Source: Candidatus Poribacteria bacterium
GTDB lineage: Bacteria; Poribacteria; WGA-4E; WGA-3G
Assembly (NCBI GenBank): GCA_028824685.1
Contig: JAPPCZ010000089.1
Span: 1 to 50,947, forward strand
Direction of reading: 5' to 3'
DNA: 50,947 bases
The notes below the pieces were generated by a model that was given only the letters and a program-made list of their open reading frames with translations, did not search any database and was not told the DNA's origin. A program made the translations under genes and the position numbers. Every line of letters starts with the position of its first letter. Position 1 is the first letter of the stretch. This document shows positions 1-7,626 of this stretch, piece by piece.

Positions 1-133
1 CCCGTAGGGACGATATGTTTATTTTTTATGCCGTTCCTACGGAACTCAAGAGGTGCGTTTATTTCGTTTTTCTATAAACATTGCGTCCCTAACGGGACTA
101 AGGAAAATACCTGATTTATTTTTTAATCTTCAT
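1..133. repeat. Family A palindromic repeat, cut by window start
   Basis: A CCCGTAGGGACG box opens the window, a CCGTTCCTACGG box lies at about 30-42, and an inverted copy of the first box (preceded by CTATAAACAT) lies at about 71-103. The unit ends in an AT-rich stretch and AATCTTCAT (125-133), the terminal motif also seen at 23225 and 46298. The same three-box core recurs at 45791-46306. From 134 to 334 I see no gene, only AT-rich DNA. Confidence 0.8.
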
Positions 134-334
134 AGTGGGGTTGAAATCCCTCCAACAAGAGAAAAAGAGTATTCAGACCAAAAACTTTACACACCCTTGT
201 GTTCTGCCTGAACCAGGCTTCACAGATTTTTGGGTTTGTGTGTATCCGCACAATTAAGAATCGCCCTGAAAACTCTATAATCCGGGGAATACCTTTGTGA
301 TGCTGCATGATTCATATTTGTGAGAAAAAAGAAA

Positions 335-363
335 TTGACAAACTTAAGTGTTTTCTGTAAAAT
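335..363 (+). promoter_or_regulatory. Sigma-70-type promoter giving a probably leaderless mRNA
   Basis: TTGACA (335-340), a 17-bp spacer, then TAAAAT (358-363). Transcription would begin at about 370, one or two bases before the ATG at 372. No Shine-Dalgarno sequence can fit, so the M20 deacylase mRNA is probably leaderless. This also argues against the GTG at 348, which lies inside the promoter. Confidence 0.7.
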
Positions 364-371
364 TGCAAACT

Positions 372-1493
372 ATGAATACAATAGAATTCACCAAAACACT
401 CATTGGATATGACACAGTAAGCCCTAAAAGCAATGTTGAGGTAATGGACTTCCTTACTGAAACGTTGGAATCTGTCGGATGCGAAGTTGAACGGGTTGAA
501 TATAACGATCCTGCAGGCACGTTAAAAGTTAATCTGATTGGTCGTAAAGGGCAGGATACAGGTGAGCGTGGGCTTGCCCTTCTCGGACACATTGATACCG
601 TACCTGCTATCGGTTGGTCAGAAAATCCTTTTGAGGCGCGGATTGTCGGGGACAAGATGTATGGACGCGGCAGCTGCGATATGAAAGGGAGTGTCGCTTG
701 TATGATTGAGGTCGCGTCTCGGTACGATGCCTCTGATCTACATGCCCCGCTCTATGTGGTGATTACGGCTGATGAAGAGGTGGGTTATTTCGGTGCGCGT
801 GCTGTTGCCGAAAAATCGGAGATGTTTAAACAACATGGATTTCCACAATACGGGGTTGTCGGTGAACCAACCGAACTGAAAGCTGTTTACGCTCACAAAG
901 GGGCTGTTAGGTTTTCCGTTACTGCACACGGGCGCGCAGCGCACAGCAGCACAGGTGAAGGAGATAATGCAAACCTTAAACTCATTCCGTTTCTTTCAGA
1001 AATGCGGGAAATACATCAAGAATTAACTACCGATACGCAATACTACAATTCTGAATTCACCCCGCCTTTTACAGACTGGAATATTACTATCAGTGATGGA
1101 GAATGCACAGCGAACATCACTGCACCACGAAGTGTATGTACTATTAACTACCGTCCGATGCCGGGTGATGATCCGCAGGTATGGATAGATCGGGGACGGG
1201 ATGCTGCGAAAAAATATGGGTTGGAGTTTGACCTATTCATTAATGCTGGTCCTGTGCGTACGTCACCCGATGCTGATATAATTCAAGCAGCACTTGAAAT
1301 TACTGGAGACACGGAACCGCATACTGTTGCTTATAGCACTGATGCTGCCGTCTTTTCCAAACACATGGAAACAGTTATTATTGGTCCGGGGAGTATTCTC
1401 CAAGCACATACCGTTGATGAATGGATGGCGTTAGACCAATTTGAAAAGGGAAGTAGTATCTTTAGTCAGTTTGTGGATCGGTTTTGTGTTTAG
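372..1493 (+). CDS. M20 family metallodeacylase (ArgE/DapE-like)
   Basis: A 373-residue M20 zinc peptidase/deacylase of the acetylornithine deacetylase / succinyl-diaminopimelate desuccinylase group. These enzymes remove an N-acyl group from an amino acid using two zinc ions in the cytoplasm. Visible motifs are LLGHIDTVP with His73 and Asp75, GRGSCDMKG with bridging Asp103, TADEEVG with the catalytic/metal Glu135-Glu136, VVGEPTE, and a late PGSILQAHTVDEW with the last zinc His. The length is normal for the family. The start is taken at ATG 372 because a strong promoter ends at 363. The exact substrate cannot be read from sequence and no arg or dap gene is adjacent. It is convergent with moaE, 24 bp away. 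Confidence 0.88.
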   Translation: MNTIEFTKTLIGYDTVSPKSNVEVMDFLTETLESVGCEVERVEYNDPAGTLKVNLIGRKGQDTGERGLALLGHIDTVPAIGWSENPFEARIVGDKMYGRGSCDMKGSVACMIEVASRYDASDLHAPLYVVITADEEVGYFGARAVAEKSEMFKQHGFPQYGVVGEPTELKAVYAHKGAVRFSVTAHGRAAHSSTGEGDNANLKLIPFLSEMREIHQELTTDTQYYNSEFTPPFTDWNITISDGECTANITAPRSVCTINYRPMPGDDPQVWIDRGRDAAKKYGLEFDLFINAGPVRTSPDADIIQAALEITGDTEPHTVAYSTDAAVFSKHMETVIIGPGSILQAHTVDEWMALDQFEKGSSIFSQFVDRFCV

Positions 1494-1517
1494 TCCAATT
1501 TTCGTTGAATAGTCAAG

Positions 1518-1961
1518 TTAAGTTCTTTCTGGCAGATCTTCAAAAAAGACAGCGTCCGGTTTTACCCATTCAGCCTCGCCATCTGCCCATACTTCGCGTT
1601 TCCAGATAGGTACAATCTGTTTCAGACGATTCATTGCATATTGACACGCTTCAAACCCGTCTTTGCGATGCGGCGAAGCAACCGCTACAGCCACACTCAC
1701 TTCACCGATTTCCAACCTTCCCACGCGGTGAATCATGGCAACGCGATGGATACCCCATTTATCTGCAATTTCTTCTGCAATTTCCGCCATTTTCTTTTCT
1801 GCCATCGGTGGATATGCCTCATACTCAAGGTATTTTGTCGGTCTCCCATCTGTGTTATTCCGAACGGTGCCAAAGAACAGAACCACCGCGCCAGCATCTG
1901 GTGCCTCCACAGCTTCCCGAACCTCTGCACCTGTAATGACTTCAGCGGTTATCTTAAACAT
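1518..1961 (-). CDS. moaE: Molybdopterin synthase catalytic subunit MoaE
   Basis: A 147-residue MoaE. With thiocarboxylated MoaD it inserts the two sulfurs that turn cyclic pyranopterin monophosphate into molybdopterin, in the cytoplasm. The family signature near residues 98-122 (HRKDGFEAC, then RLKQIVPIWKRE) holds Lys114 and Lys121, which correspond to the conserved catalytic lysines. The GTVRN motif is at 31-35. Its ATG lies inside the last codons of moaD (8-nt overlap), and its Shine-Dalgarno AGGGGG is the very stretch that encodes the MoaD diglycine. This suggests translational coupling. The molybdenum hydroxylase at 10.4-14.2 kb is a plausible user of the cofactor. Confidence 0.95.
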   Translation of the reverse strand: MFKITAEVITGAEVREAVEAPDAGAVVLFFGTVRNNTDGRPTKYLEYEAYPPMAEKKMAEIAEEIADKWGIHRVAMIHRVGRLEIGEVSVAVAVASPHRKDGFEACQYAMNRLKQIVPIWKREVWADGEAEWVKPDAVFFEDLPERT

Positions 1962-2208
1962 CTTTTCCCCCTGTCACTGGTGGGATCAACGCGACTTCAT
2001 CGCCTTCAGTAAGTTCGGTGTCTTCGGTGGCGTATTCCCAATTCACAGACATTTGCATCACCTCGTAAAACTCAGCAATTTCTGGCCACTCTTCTTCAAG
2101 TCGTTTCAAAATCGTTTGGACGGTCGCACCTTCCGGAAGCTGCATCTCTTCTTCGGATCTATCTAACATTTCGTGGCATACGGCAAAGTATTTGACTGTA
2201 ACCTTCAT
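1954..2208 (-). CDS. moaD: Molybdopterin synthase sulfur carrier MoaD with C-terminal tail
   Basis: An 84-residue beta-grasp sulfur carrier. MoeB-type enzymes adenylate its C-terminal glycine and it then carries a thiocarboxylate to MoaE. The family ending PPVTGG is present, but three more residues (Lys-Asp-Val) follow before the stop, whereas MoaD normally ends at the second glycine. As read, the tail would block adenylation unless a protease removes it or the reading frame changes; the diglycine is encoded in a GGGGGAAAAG run. Shine-Dalgarno AAGGAG lies 5-6 nt before the ATG. First gene of a two-gene minus-strand operon with moaE. Confidence 0.9.
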   Translation of the reverse strand: MKVTVKYFAVCHEMLDRSEEEMQLPEGATVQTILKRLEEEWPEIAEFYEVMQMSVNWEYATEDTELTEGDEVALIPPVTGGKDV

Positions 2209-2402
2209 TAGGGCTCCTTCGCTGTTCTATTTCCAGATCAAATTTGATTTTAAAAAGTATATCATAACAGTTGAATGGAGTCAAATGGGTGTGTGAAGTT
2301 CTCGAAAAGGGCTTTGACTTTTTCAATGAAATATGTAATACTTATATATAGAAATTGGGTGTGAGCTGGTTAGGGTTGGGAAAACAGGTGAAAGAAAAAA
2401 CT
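2209..2402. promoter_or_regulatory. Divergent promoter region, moaD / antitoxin-like gene
   Basis: AT-rich intergenic DNA between divergent genes. On the plus strand TTGACT (2314-2319), a 16-bp spacer and TAATAC (2336-2341) form a reasonable promoter about 55 bp before the ATG at 2403. The moaD promoter on the other strand is not clear by eye. Confidence 0.4.
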
Positions 2403-2624
2403 ATGAATCCACCAACATCAAATCAACATGATCCGGATATGCTTGATGAATATGATTTCAGTACCGGAATTCGAGGAAAATATGCTGAGAGATACTATGC
2501 AGACAGAAATCTGGTTCGGCTTGATGAGGATGTAGCCAAGATGTTTCCCGATGCGAAATCTGTCAACGATGCTTTGCGCGCGTTGGCAAAACTCATCGCA
2601 GACCATCAAAAAAAGGCTTCATAA
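2403..2624 (+). CDS. Small conserved hypothetical protein, antitoxin-like
   Basis: A 73-residue acidic soluble protein with the pattern DMLDEYDFSTGIRGKYAERY followed by a short VRLDEDVAKMFPD segment and a C-terminal amphipathic helix. Proteins with this layout are common as orphan or toxin-paired antitoxin-like genes in cyanobacteria and related environmental bacteria (recalled family resemblance, not proven here). No RelE/HigB-type partner is adjacent. ATG 2403 is chosen over a TTG at 2355 because the similarity-bearing region begins just after it. No strong Shine-Dalgarno is visible. folB follows 33 bp later and may be co-transcribed. Confidence 0.6.
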   Translation: MNPPTSNQHDPDMLDEYDFSTGIRGKYAERYYADRNLVRLDEDVAKMFPDAKSVNDALRALAKLIADHQKKAS

Positions 2625-2657
2625 GTGTATTGGTTAGATCGAACATTGTAGTCAAAC

Positions 2658-3017
2658 ATGGACAGTATTATCATAAAAGGTATAAGATTTCACGGTTACC
2701 ACGGCGTTCCTGATGCGGAACGACAAGTCGGTGGACATTACGAAGTTGATGCGACATTGCGTTGCCCACTTGTGAACGCTGGCAAAACCGATGCCCTTGA
2801 GGATACAATTGATTATGCTAGTGTCGTCAATCTCATAGTTGACATTGGTACACAGCAGTCATTTCAATTGATTGAGGCACTTGCAGAGACAATAACCTCA
2901 GAGATTTTAAACAGATTCCCGATAGATGCAATTCATCTCATCGTCAAAAAACTTCACCCTCCAATAGAACAACCGATTACCTACTTTGCTGTTGAAATCT
3001 GTCGTCCAAAGGAGTGA
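2658..3017 (+). CDS. folB: Dihydroneopterin aldolase
   Basis: A 119-residue folate biosynthesis enzyme that cleaves 7,8-dihydroneopterin to 6-hydroxymethyl-dihydropterin and glycolaldehyde. It shows the FHGYHGVPDAER motif with Glu21, the IDYASV motif at 51-56, the LIEALAETI pterin-binding segment with Glu73, and KKLHPPI with Lys98, which matches the catalytic lysine. The length is typical. No Shine-Dalgarno is evident. Its stop lies within the ribosome-binding region of the next gene, so the two are probably co-translated. No other folate gene is next to it. Confidence 0.93.
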   Translation: MDSIIIKGIRFHGYHGVPDAERQVGGHYEVDATLRCPLVNAGKTDALEDTIDYASVVNLIVDIGTQQSFQLIEALAETITSEILNRFPIDAIHLIVKKLHPPIEQPITYFAVEICRPKE

Positions 3018-3019
3018 GA

Positions 3020-4222
3020 ATGCGATTCGGACAACGGTTGTGCATCATCACATTATTACTATGTCTAATATCTGTCTGGGCACAAGCAGGTGGAAAGAAG
3101 ACGCAACTCTTTTCCGATCTGTCGGATGGACTTAATATTTACCGTTACGATTGGGATGTTGAGACATGTGTCATCTATGTCGCTGAAATGTCCCGGCACG
3201 ATCCAACATTACACTTTGAGGTTGCACTCGGAAATTCTCAAGTGCTTGGCAAAGAAACCGTACGTTCTATGGCGAAACTGCGCTCGCAACGGGGTGATCG
3301 GCGCGTTGTTGTGGCGGTTAACGGCGGTTTCGGTGTTCTCGGTGATATGAGTGGGTACGGTGGCGTTCTGGAAAACCTGCATATCCAGGATGGCGAACTT
3401 ATCACACAACCAACAGATACTGAGGCATGCTTCGGTGTTACAGAATCTGGCGAATTCTTAAGTACACCTGTGCAGATGAAAGCAAGTATACAGATTGGCA
3501 CGCACACACTGGAACTCGGATGTATAAATCAACGTAGACTTGATGGGTGTCATATAATACTTTACACGCCACGACTTGGTGAATCAACACACACGAGACG
3601 CCGCAGAGGCAAAGAAGTAATACTCAGCGGACTCCCACTGCCTTTAACACCAAACTACGCACATTTCTATCAGGTAGAAAAGGTTTCAAACGATGGGAAC
3701 AGTCCAATTTCTAAAGATAATGCTGTTCTCTGGATTAGTTCTCGGATAAAGGATGCCGGAGTTTCCCAATTCAATCCTGGGGAAAGTGGTAAACTTACTG
3801 TGTCTCTTTCACCACCTGAGTGGAATCGAGTCCGCCATGCTATTGGCGGATGGCTGCGTCTCCTCAAAAATGGCAAAATAAATCAAACGCTCGTGGATAT
3901 GCACCTTAAAGAGAAGAAACATACTCCCGGCAAACGCAGCCAAGAACTAAACCTGAGCCATGAACCACGAACTGCCCTCGGTTACAATGCCGACACCCTG
4001 TTTTTAGTTGTTGCTGATGGGAGACAACCAAAGTATAGCACTGGATTAACACTCTACGAACTCGCCAGCATCCTTATAGAACTCGGTGCAACAGAAGCAA
4101 TCAATCTTGATGGCGGCTCCTCAAGTACATTCGTTGTTAATGATAAAGTTGTCAATAAACCTTCCGGACAGAAGGAACGAGAGGTTCTTAATGCAGCTTT
4201 TATTACAATGCATTTGAAGTAG
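3020..4222 (+). CDS. Exported phosphodiester glycosidase family (NAGPA domain) protein
   Basis: A 400-residue protein with an N-terminal signal sequence (basic MRFGQR, hydrophobic CIITLLLCLISVWAQA). The C-terminal third contains the NAGPA-domain signature: ALGYNADTLFLVVADGR and EAINLDGGSSSTF. This fold includes N-acetylglucosamine-1-phosphodiester alpha-N-acetylglucosaminidase and bacterial exopolysaccharide-linked relatives. The substrate here is unknown, and extracytoplasmic sugar-phosphodiester or sugar hydrolysis is inferred. The start is set at ATG 3020 because AAAGGAG (3007-3013) sits 6 nt upstream; a GTG at 3014 has no spacing. It directly follows folB. Confidence 0.8.
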   Translation: MRFGQRLCIITLLLCLISVWAQAGGKKTQLFSDLSDGLNIYRYDWDVETCVIYVAEMSRHDPTLHFEVALGNSQVLGKETVRSMAKLRSQRGDRRVVVAVNGGFGVLGDMSGYGGVLENLHIQDGELITQPTDTEACFGVTESGEFLSTPVQMKASIQIGTHTLELGCINQRRLDGCHIILYTPRLGESTHTRRRRGKEVILSGLPLPLTPNYAHFYQVEKVSNDGNSPISKDNAVLWISSRIKDAGVSQFNPGESGKLTVSLSPPEWNRVRHAIGGWLRLLKNGKINQTLVDMHLKEKKHTPGKRSQELNLSHEPRTALGYNADTLFLVVADGRQPKYSTGLTLYELASILIELGATEAINLDGGSSSTFVVNDKVVNKPSGQKEREVLNAAFITMHLK

Positions 4223-4292
4223 ATACGTTCTCCTTTCGTTACATATCTACAGAAGCGATGTCTGTCGCTGCACACAATCTCGGAGAAACATT

Positions 4293-5348
4293 TTGAAAAC
4301 TTATTTCAGCCTAACGTACAGATTTCCATTGGTACTATCTTTACTATTTTGTTTCGTTTTTAGTGCCGATTCAGCTGATACTCCAAAACTTTTAAAAGCA
4401 GTTCCACTTTCACAAACAGCGATTCAACTCCAATTTGACGGGAAGTTGAAAGCGGAAACCGTTGAAAACTCTGAACTTTATCAAATTACGCCCGATATAA
4501 AAATAGAATTTGCGTGGCTTGATGATCGTCTGAATCGTGTTCTGCTACTTACTTCCCGGTTAGAAATTGGGAAAACATACCGCCTCACAATGCAAAATCC
4601 ACAAACAGAGATAGACATAACACTGCCTGCCGAAAACGAAATAACATTCGGCGCGGGCGACTTGGTTACATTCACTGGAGGATCGCAGGATACGAGTTTG
4701 ATTGTCAATAAAGACCGTAAGGCACGAAACAACAACGTGGGCGCAGAACCGACCTTAATATGCAATCCTACAGGGAGTGTCTTTTTTGTTGCCTTTGACC
4801 TTTTTGATGCATTTGAAGATATGGGGATCCGTGAACCGGAACAAGTATTAGAGGCATCAATCAGTCTACACGCACAGCAAGTTAATTCTGATACTGCTCA
4901 GACCGTTATTCTCCGTCGCGTTCTACTGCCATGGCGTGAAGGCAGAGGCACCTCGGACCGTGCCAAAGAGAACGAACTTACCTATAACAGTGCCTTACAC
5001 CGCAACCTTCCATGGAATAAACCCCCCGCACAAGCTATGTTAGCAGGCATAGATGGTGATAATGAGAGTGATTACAACGGTTCTGAGGATGTTGCGCACC
5101 GAATTGACGGTGCTTTTGAGATTCAAGAGGGTGGGAAACACTATACCTTCAAGGGTGATTTAATCACTGATGTAGTCCGATTTTGGGTGGCAAATCCTGA
5201 TTACAACTACGGTTATCTTTTTGCTCTGCGGGATGGTAGTGCTCCTATTGTTTTCTCTTCAAAAGAGAATGCTGATGAAAACTTGCGTCCAGTGTTAACA
5301 ATTCGCTACCAGACACAATCGGGCGTGGAAACCGCACCGCTTCGTTAA
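4293..5348 (+). CDS. Secreted DNRLRE-domain-like protein
   Basis: A 351-residue exported protein. A signal peptide (to about residue 28) is followed by an Ig-like domain of the type used for comparing forms of a surface protein (residues about 30-110). A larger beta-rich region follows, with WREGRGTSDR-like and WNKPPAQ segments and a C-terminal NLRPVLTIRY that resembles the DNRLRE family of extracellular proteins. A role at the cell surface or in matrix binding is an inference from family features. The start is TTG 4293, supported by CGGAG at 4281-4285. It follows the glycosidase by 70 bp on the same strand. Confidence 0.65.
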   Translation: MKTYFSLTYRFPLVLSLLFCFVFSADSADTPKLLKAVPLSQTAIQLQFDGKLKAETVENSELYQITPDIKIEFAWLDDRLNRVLLLTSRLEIGKTYRLTMQNPQTEIDITLPAENEITFGAGDLVTFTGGSQDTSLIVNKDRKARNNNVGAEPTLICNPTGSVFFVAFDLFDAFEDMGIREPEQVLEASISLHAQQVNSDTAQTVILRRVLLPWREGRGTSDRAKENELTYNSALHRNLPWNKPPAQAMLAGIDGDNESDYNGSEDVAHRIDGAFEIQEGGKHYTFKGDLITDVVRFWVANPDYNYGYLFALRDGSAPIVFSSKENADENLRPVLTIRYQTQSGVETAPLR

Positions 5349-5396
5349 TCTATGTTGAGCTTATCCTTCTGCTGAAACGAGTTTTGCACACAAGAT

Positions 5397-6683
5397 TCAC
5401 ATATACTTCTGCAAATACTCTAAAGTCTGTTCCACCGCGCCAAGGTTTTCCTCAATCAGCCGCTTCCCGATACACCCAACCTCTGTCAGCTTTTCTTTGT
5501 CATTTAGCCATTCTTTGAGAACATCCGCCATCTGTTGTGAGGTATGTGCCATTTTCGCCCCTCCCCTCTCCAATAGTAAGAACGCTTCATAGGAATTTTG
5601 GATAGTGGGTCCAAAGAGAACTGGTTTCGCCATTGCAGCAGGTTCCATCACATTATGGATGCTACCGTGAAAACTCCCCCCGACAAATGTAATATCCGCT
5701 AACTGATAGAGTCTTGCCAGAATCCCTACCGTGTCAACGATAAGAACATCCGTATCCTCCAAATTCGTATCGCTATTAAGTTCTGAGAAACAGCGGTGTG
5801 TCAATTTTTGTCTATCCAGCTCTGCTTGAATTTCGGTTATCCGTTCAGGTGTCGGTTCGTGTGGGACTAAAATCAAGTGTGGATTATACTCAGGTGCGTC
5901 TTTGCGAAGAATCTGATATGCCTCCAATAGGACCTTTTCATCATCCGCATAAGTGCTACCAGCTATGAGGATAGGACGACTTAAAGTCGTTTGTCCAGGA
6001 AAAAATTCGGTGTCAGGTTCAACCGAAAGTGCTCGCTGATAAACTTGTTCATAACGTGTATCACCGGTAACAACCACTTGATGTTTTGAAGAGCAGAGCT
6101 GCCGAAATCGAGCGGCATCCACTTCAGAAATAGCACAATGTAGTGTGATATGTTGATGCACACTCCTGAAAAAAGACCGAGCGAAACTACCGAGACGTTT
6201 TGATCCCGCATGCAGTGTTCCAGCAATAACAACGATAGGTATATCTTGTTCGGAAGTTTTCCAGACAAGGTTGGGCCATATATCGTATCTGGAAAAAATT
6301 AGACAAGTAGGTTTGATGATATCTATCAAACGTTCTGCATTGCGAGGTGTGTCAAAGGGAAGGTAAACGGCTGCGTCAACATAAGAATAGTCTGCAACAT
6401 TTGGTGCAACCGAGGGGGAAAAGAAAGTTAAAACAATTCGGGTTTCTGCATAAATTGCTTCAATTAGCGGTTTTGCTTGTTCAAATTCTCCAACAGAGGT
6501 AAAATGAAACCATGCTATTTTCTCTAAATTTCGGGCATCGTTGAGTTGTCGCTCCAACTTCTCAAATACCTGTCTCCGCCCAATGATACCTTCCCGGATT
6601 TTACGATTGCAACACGCTGCCAAGTGAAAACCGAAAAACATAACGGGAAGTGCAAACATATTGTAGAAAAATCGCCAAAACAT
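5397..6683 (-). CDS. waaA: 3-deoxy-D-manno-octulosonic acid (Kdo) transferase
   Basis: A 428-residue GT30 family glycosyltransferase that moves Kdo from CMP-Kdo to lipid A precursor at the inner face of the cytoplasmic membrane. It has an N-terminal membrane-anchoring hydrophobic segment (about 5-25), the TSVGE motif with the presumed catalytic Glu66, the YDIWPNLV motif, TGDTRYEQV, and the donor-site FVGGSFHGSIHNVMEPA segment. The length is normal. It implies that this organism makes a lipopolysaccharide-type outer membrane. trxA lies upstream on the same strand, 130 bp away, with hairpin repeats between. No clear Shine-Dalgarno. Confidence 0.93.
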   Translation of the reverse strand: MFWRFFYNMFALPVMFFGFHLAACCNRKIREGIIGRRQVFEKLERQLNDARNLEKIAWFHFTSVGEFEQAKPLIEAIYAETRIVLTFFSPSVAPNVADYSYVDAAVYLPFDTPRNAERLIDIIKPTCLIFSRYDIWPNLVWKTSEQDIPIVVIAGTLHAGSKRLGSFARSFFRSVHQHITLHCAISEVDAARFRQLCSSKHQVVVTGDTRYEQVYQRALSVEPDTEFFPGQTTLSRPILIAGSTYADDEKVLLEAYQILRKDAPEYNPHLILVPHEPTPERITEIQAELDRQKLTHRCFSELNSDTNLEDTDVLIVDTVGILARLYQLADITFVGGSFHGSIHNVMEPAAMAKPVLFGPTIQNSYEAFLLLERGGAKMAHTSQQMADVLKEWLNDKEKLTEVGCIGKRLIEENLGAVEQTLEYLQKYM

Positions 6684-6720
6684 GATGCTTTGTTACGCGG
6701 GAAGTATGCAGGTTTCTGAC

Positions 6721-6802
6721 ACTAAAAGCCTCCGCAGAAGCCTGCCGAAGCGACAATGCTCCGGCTCATTGCTTCTACATCGGGGTTGGAAACCCCTGCA
6801 AA
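6721..6802. repeat. REP-like hairpins between trxA and waaA
   Basis: Two short palindromes lie in the gap: CAATG...CATTG around 6754-6772 and GGGGTT-GGA-AACCCC (6782-6796). They resemble dispersed REP hairpins, not a classic terminator, since there is no T-run on the minus strand. Confidence 0.45.
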
Positions 6803-6813
6803 GTAATTCGTCA

Positions 6814-7140
6814 TTAAAGTGCATCCAAGATTTTCTTTTTCAGCGCATCTTTAGGCATCGCACCGACAATCTGATCCGCCACCTCTCCATCTTTGAAGAC
6901 AAGCAGCGTCGGAATACTTCGCACACTATATTTCATTGCTGTTTGACGGTTATCATCCACGTTGACCTTTCCGACTTTGAAAGTGTCCGCATTTTCAGCG
7001 GCAAGTTCCTCTAAAATAGGTGCAATCATTTTGCAGGGACCGCACCACTCTGCCCAAAAGTCAACAACGACAGGTGTATCTGATGTAAGCACCATTCCCT
7101 CAAATGTGTCGTCTGTGATTTCAAAAGTATTTTCAGCCAT
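6814..7140 (-). CDS. trxA: Thioredoxin
   Basis: A 108-residue thioredoxin, a cytoplasmic dithiol reductase. The active site WCGPCK has Cys33 and Cys36, and the cis-proline motif IPTLLVFKDGE is present. The length matches the family. Shine-Dalgarno AAAGGAG precedes the ATG by about 6 nt. A TTGACT at 7196-7201 with a TATAGA-like element about 15 bp on gives a possible but poorly spaced promoter. waaA follows downstream on the same strand. Confidence 0.97.
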   Translation of the reverse strand: MAENTFEITDDTFEGMVLTSDTPVVVDFWAEWCGPCKMIAPILEELAAENADTFKVGKVNVDDNRQTAMKYSVRSIPTLLVFKDGEVADQIVGAMPKDALKKKILDAL

Positions 7141-7458
7141 GATAACTCCTTTACTTGAATAATTGAAAATGATTTCTATATTTTGCCACCACGATAGTCA
7201 ATTGTTGTGATGATTTACAGAATGTTATTGAGACATCCACCACCTTTGATTTGGCAAGGTCTATAAACAAAAATTTCTCTATCAGACGAATCAATATGTT
7301 AATATGTTACCCTATTCCGAAATTAATTTCCACATATAATTAATCACTTTCAATTTTAGGTAGGGTGCTGCTCCGTTTCAGTCTAAACTTTTGAAATGAG
7401 ATTGATAATTGGTGTATGAATTGTATAATTTAACAAAAGAATTTGCGATTGTGGAGGG

Positions 7459-7496
7459 TAGTGTTTAAATCTCAGATTTACATAATTTAAACACTA
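7459..7496. promoter_or_regulatory. 12-bp perfect inverted repeat upstream of TIR gene promoter
   Basis: TAGTGTTTAAAT (7459-7470) and ATTTAAACACTA (7485-7496) are exact inverted copies separated by 14 bp, ending 14 bp before the -35 box of the TIR gene. This could be a regulator site. There is no T-run suggesting a terminator. The rest of 7163-7458 is AT-rich with no gene I can support. Confidence 0.5.
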
Positions 7497-7509
7497 TCAC
7501 AAATTGAAA

Positions 7510-7544
7510 TTGACAAATGACCGTATACATGATATGATTTCATG
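7510..7544 (+). promoter_or_regulatory. Strong promoter of TIR gene with palindrome over -10
   Basis: TTGACA (7510-7515), a 17-bp spacer and TATGAT (7533-7538). The -10 box is framed by CATGA (7528-7532) and TCATG (7540-7544), an inverted repeat that could be a repressor operator. Predicted start of transcription is about 7545, giving a leader of about 80 nt. Confidence 0.6.
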
Positions 7545-7626
7545 TAGCAGTAAGGAACAGAATAAAATGTATTAATAGCGGATTGCGTGGAAACCTAGCT
7601 TAAAAGGATTTAATGAGGTGTCAAAA

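Noticed and set aside
123..308. 61-codon open frame on the minus strand as a gene
   Set aside because: No ribosome-binding site, no recognisable sequence, and it overlaps the end of a repeat.
1735..2166. 143-codon open frame on the plus strand opposite moaE/moaD
   Set aside because: It is the shadow of two well-supported genes on the other strand.
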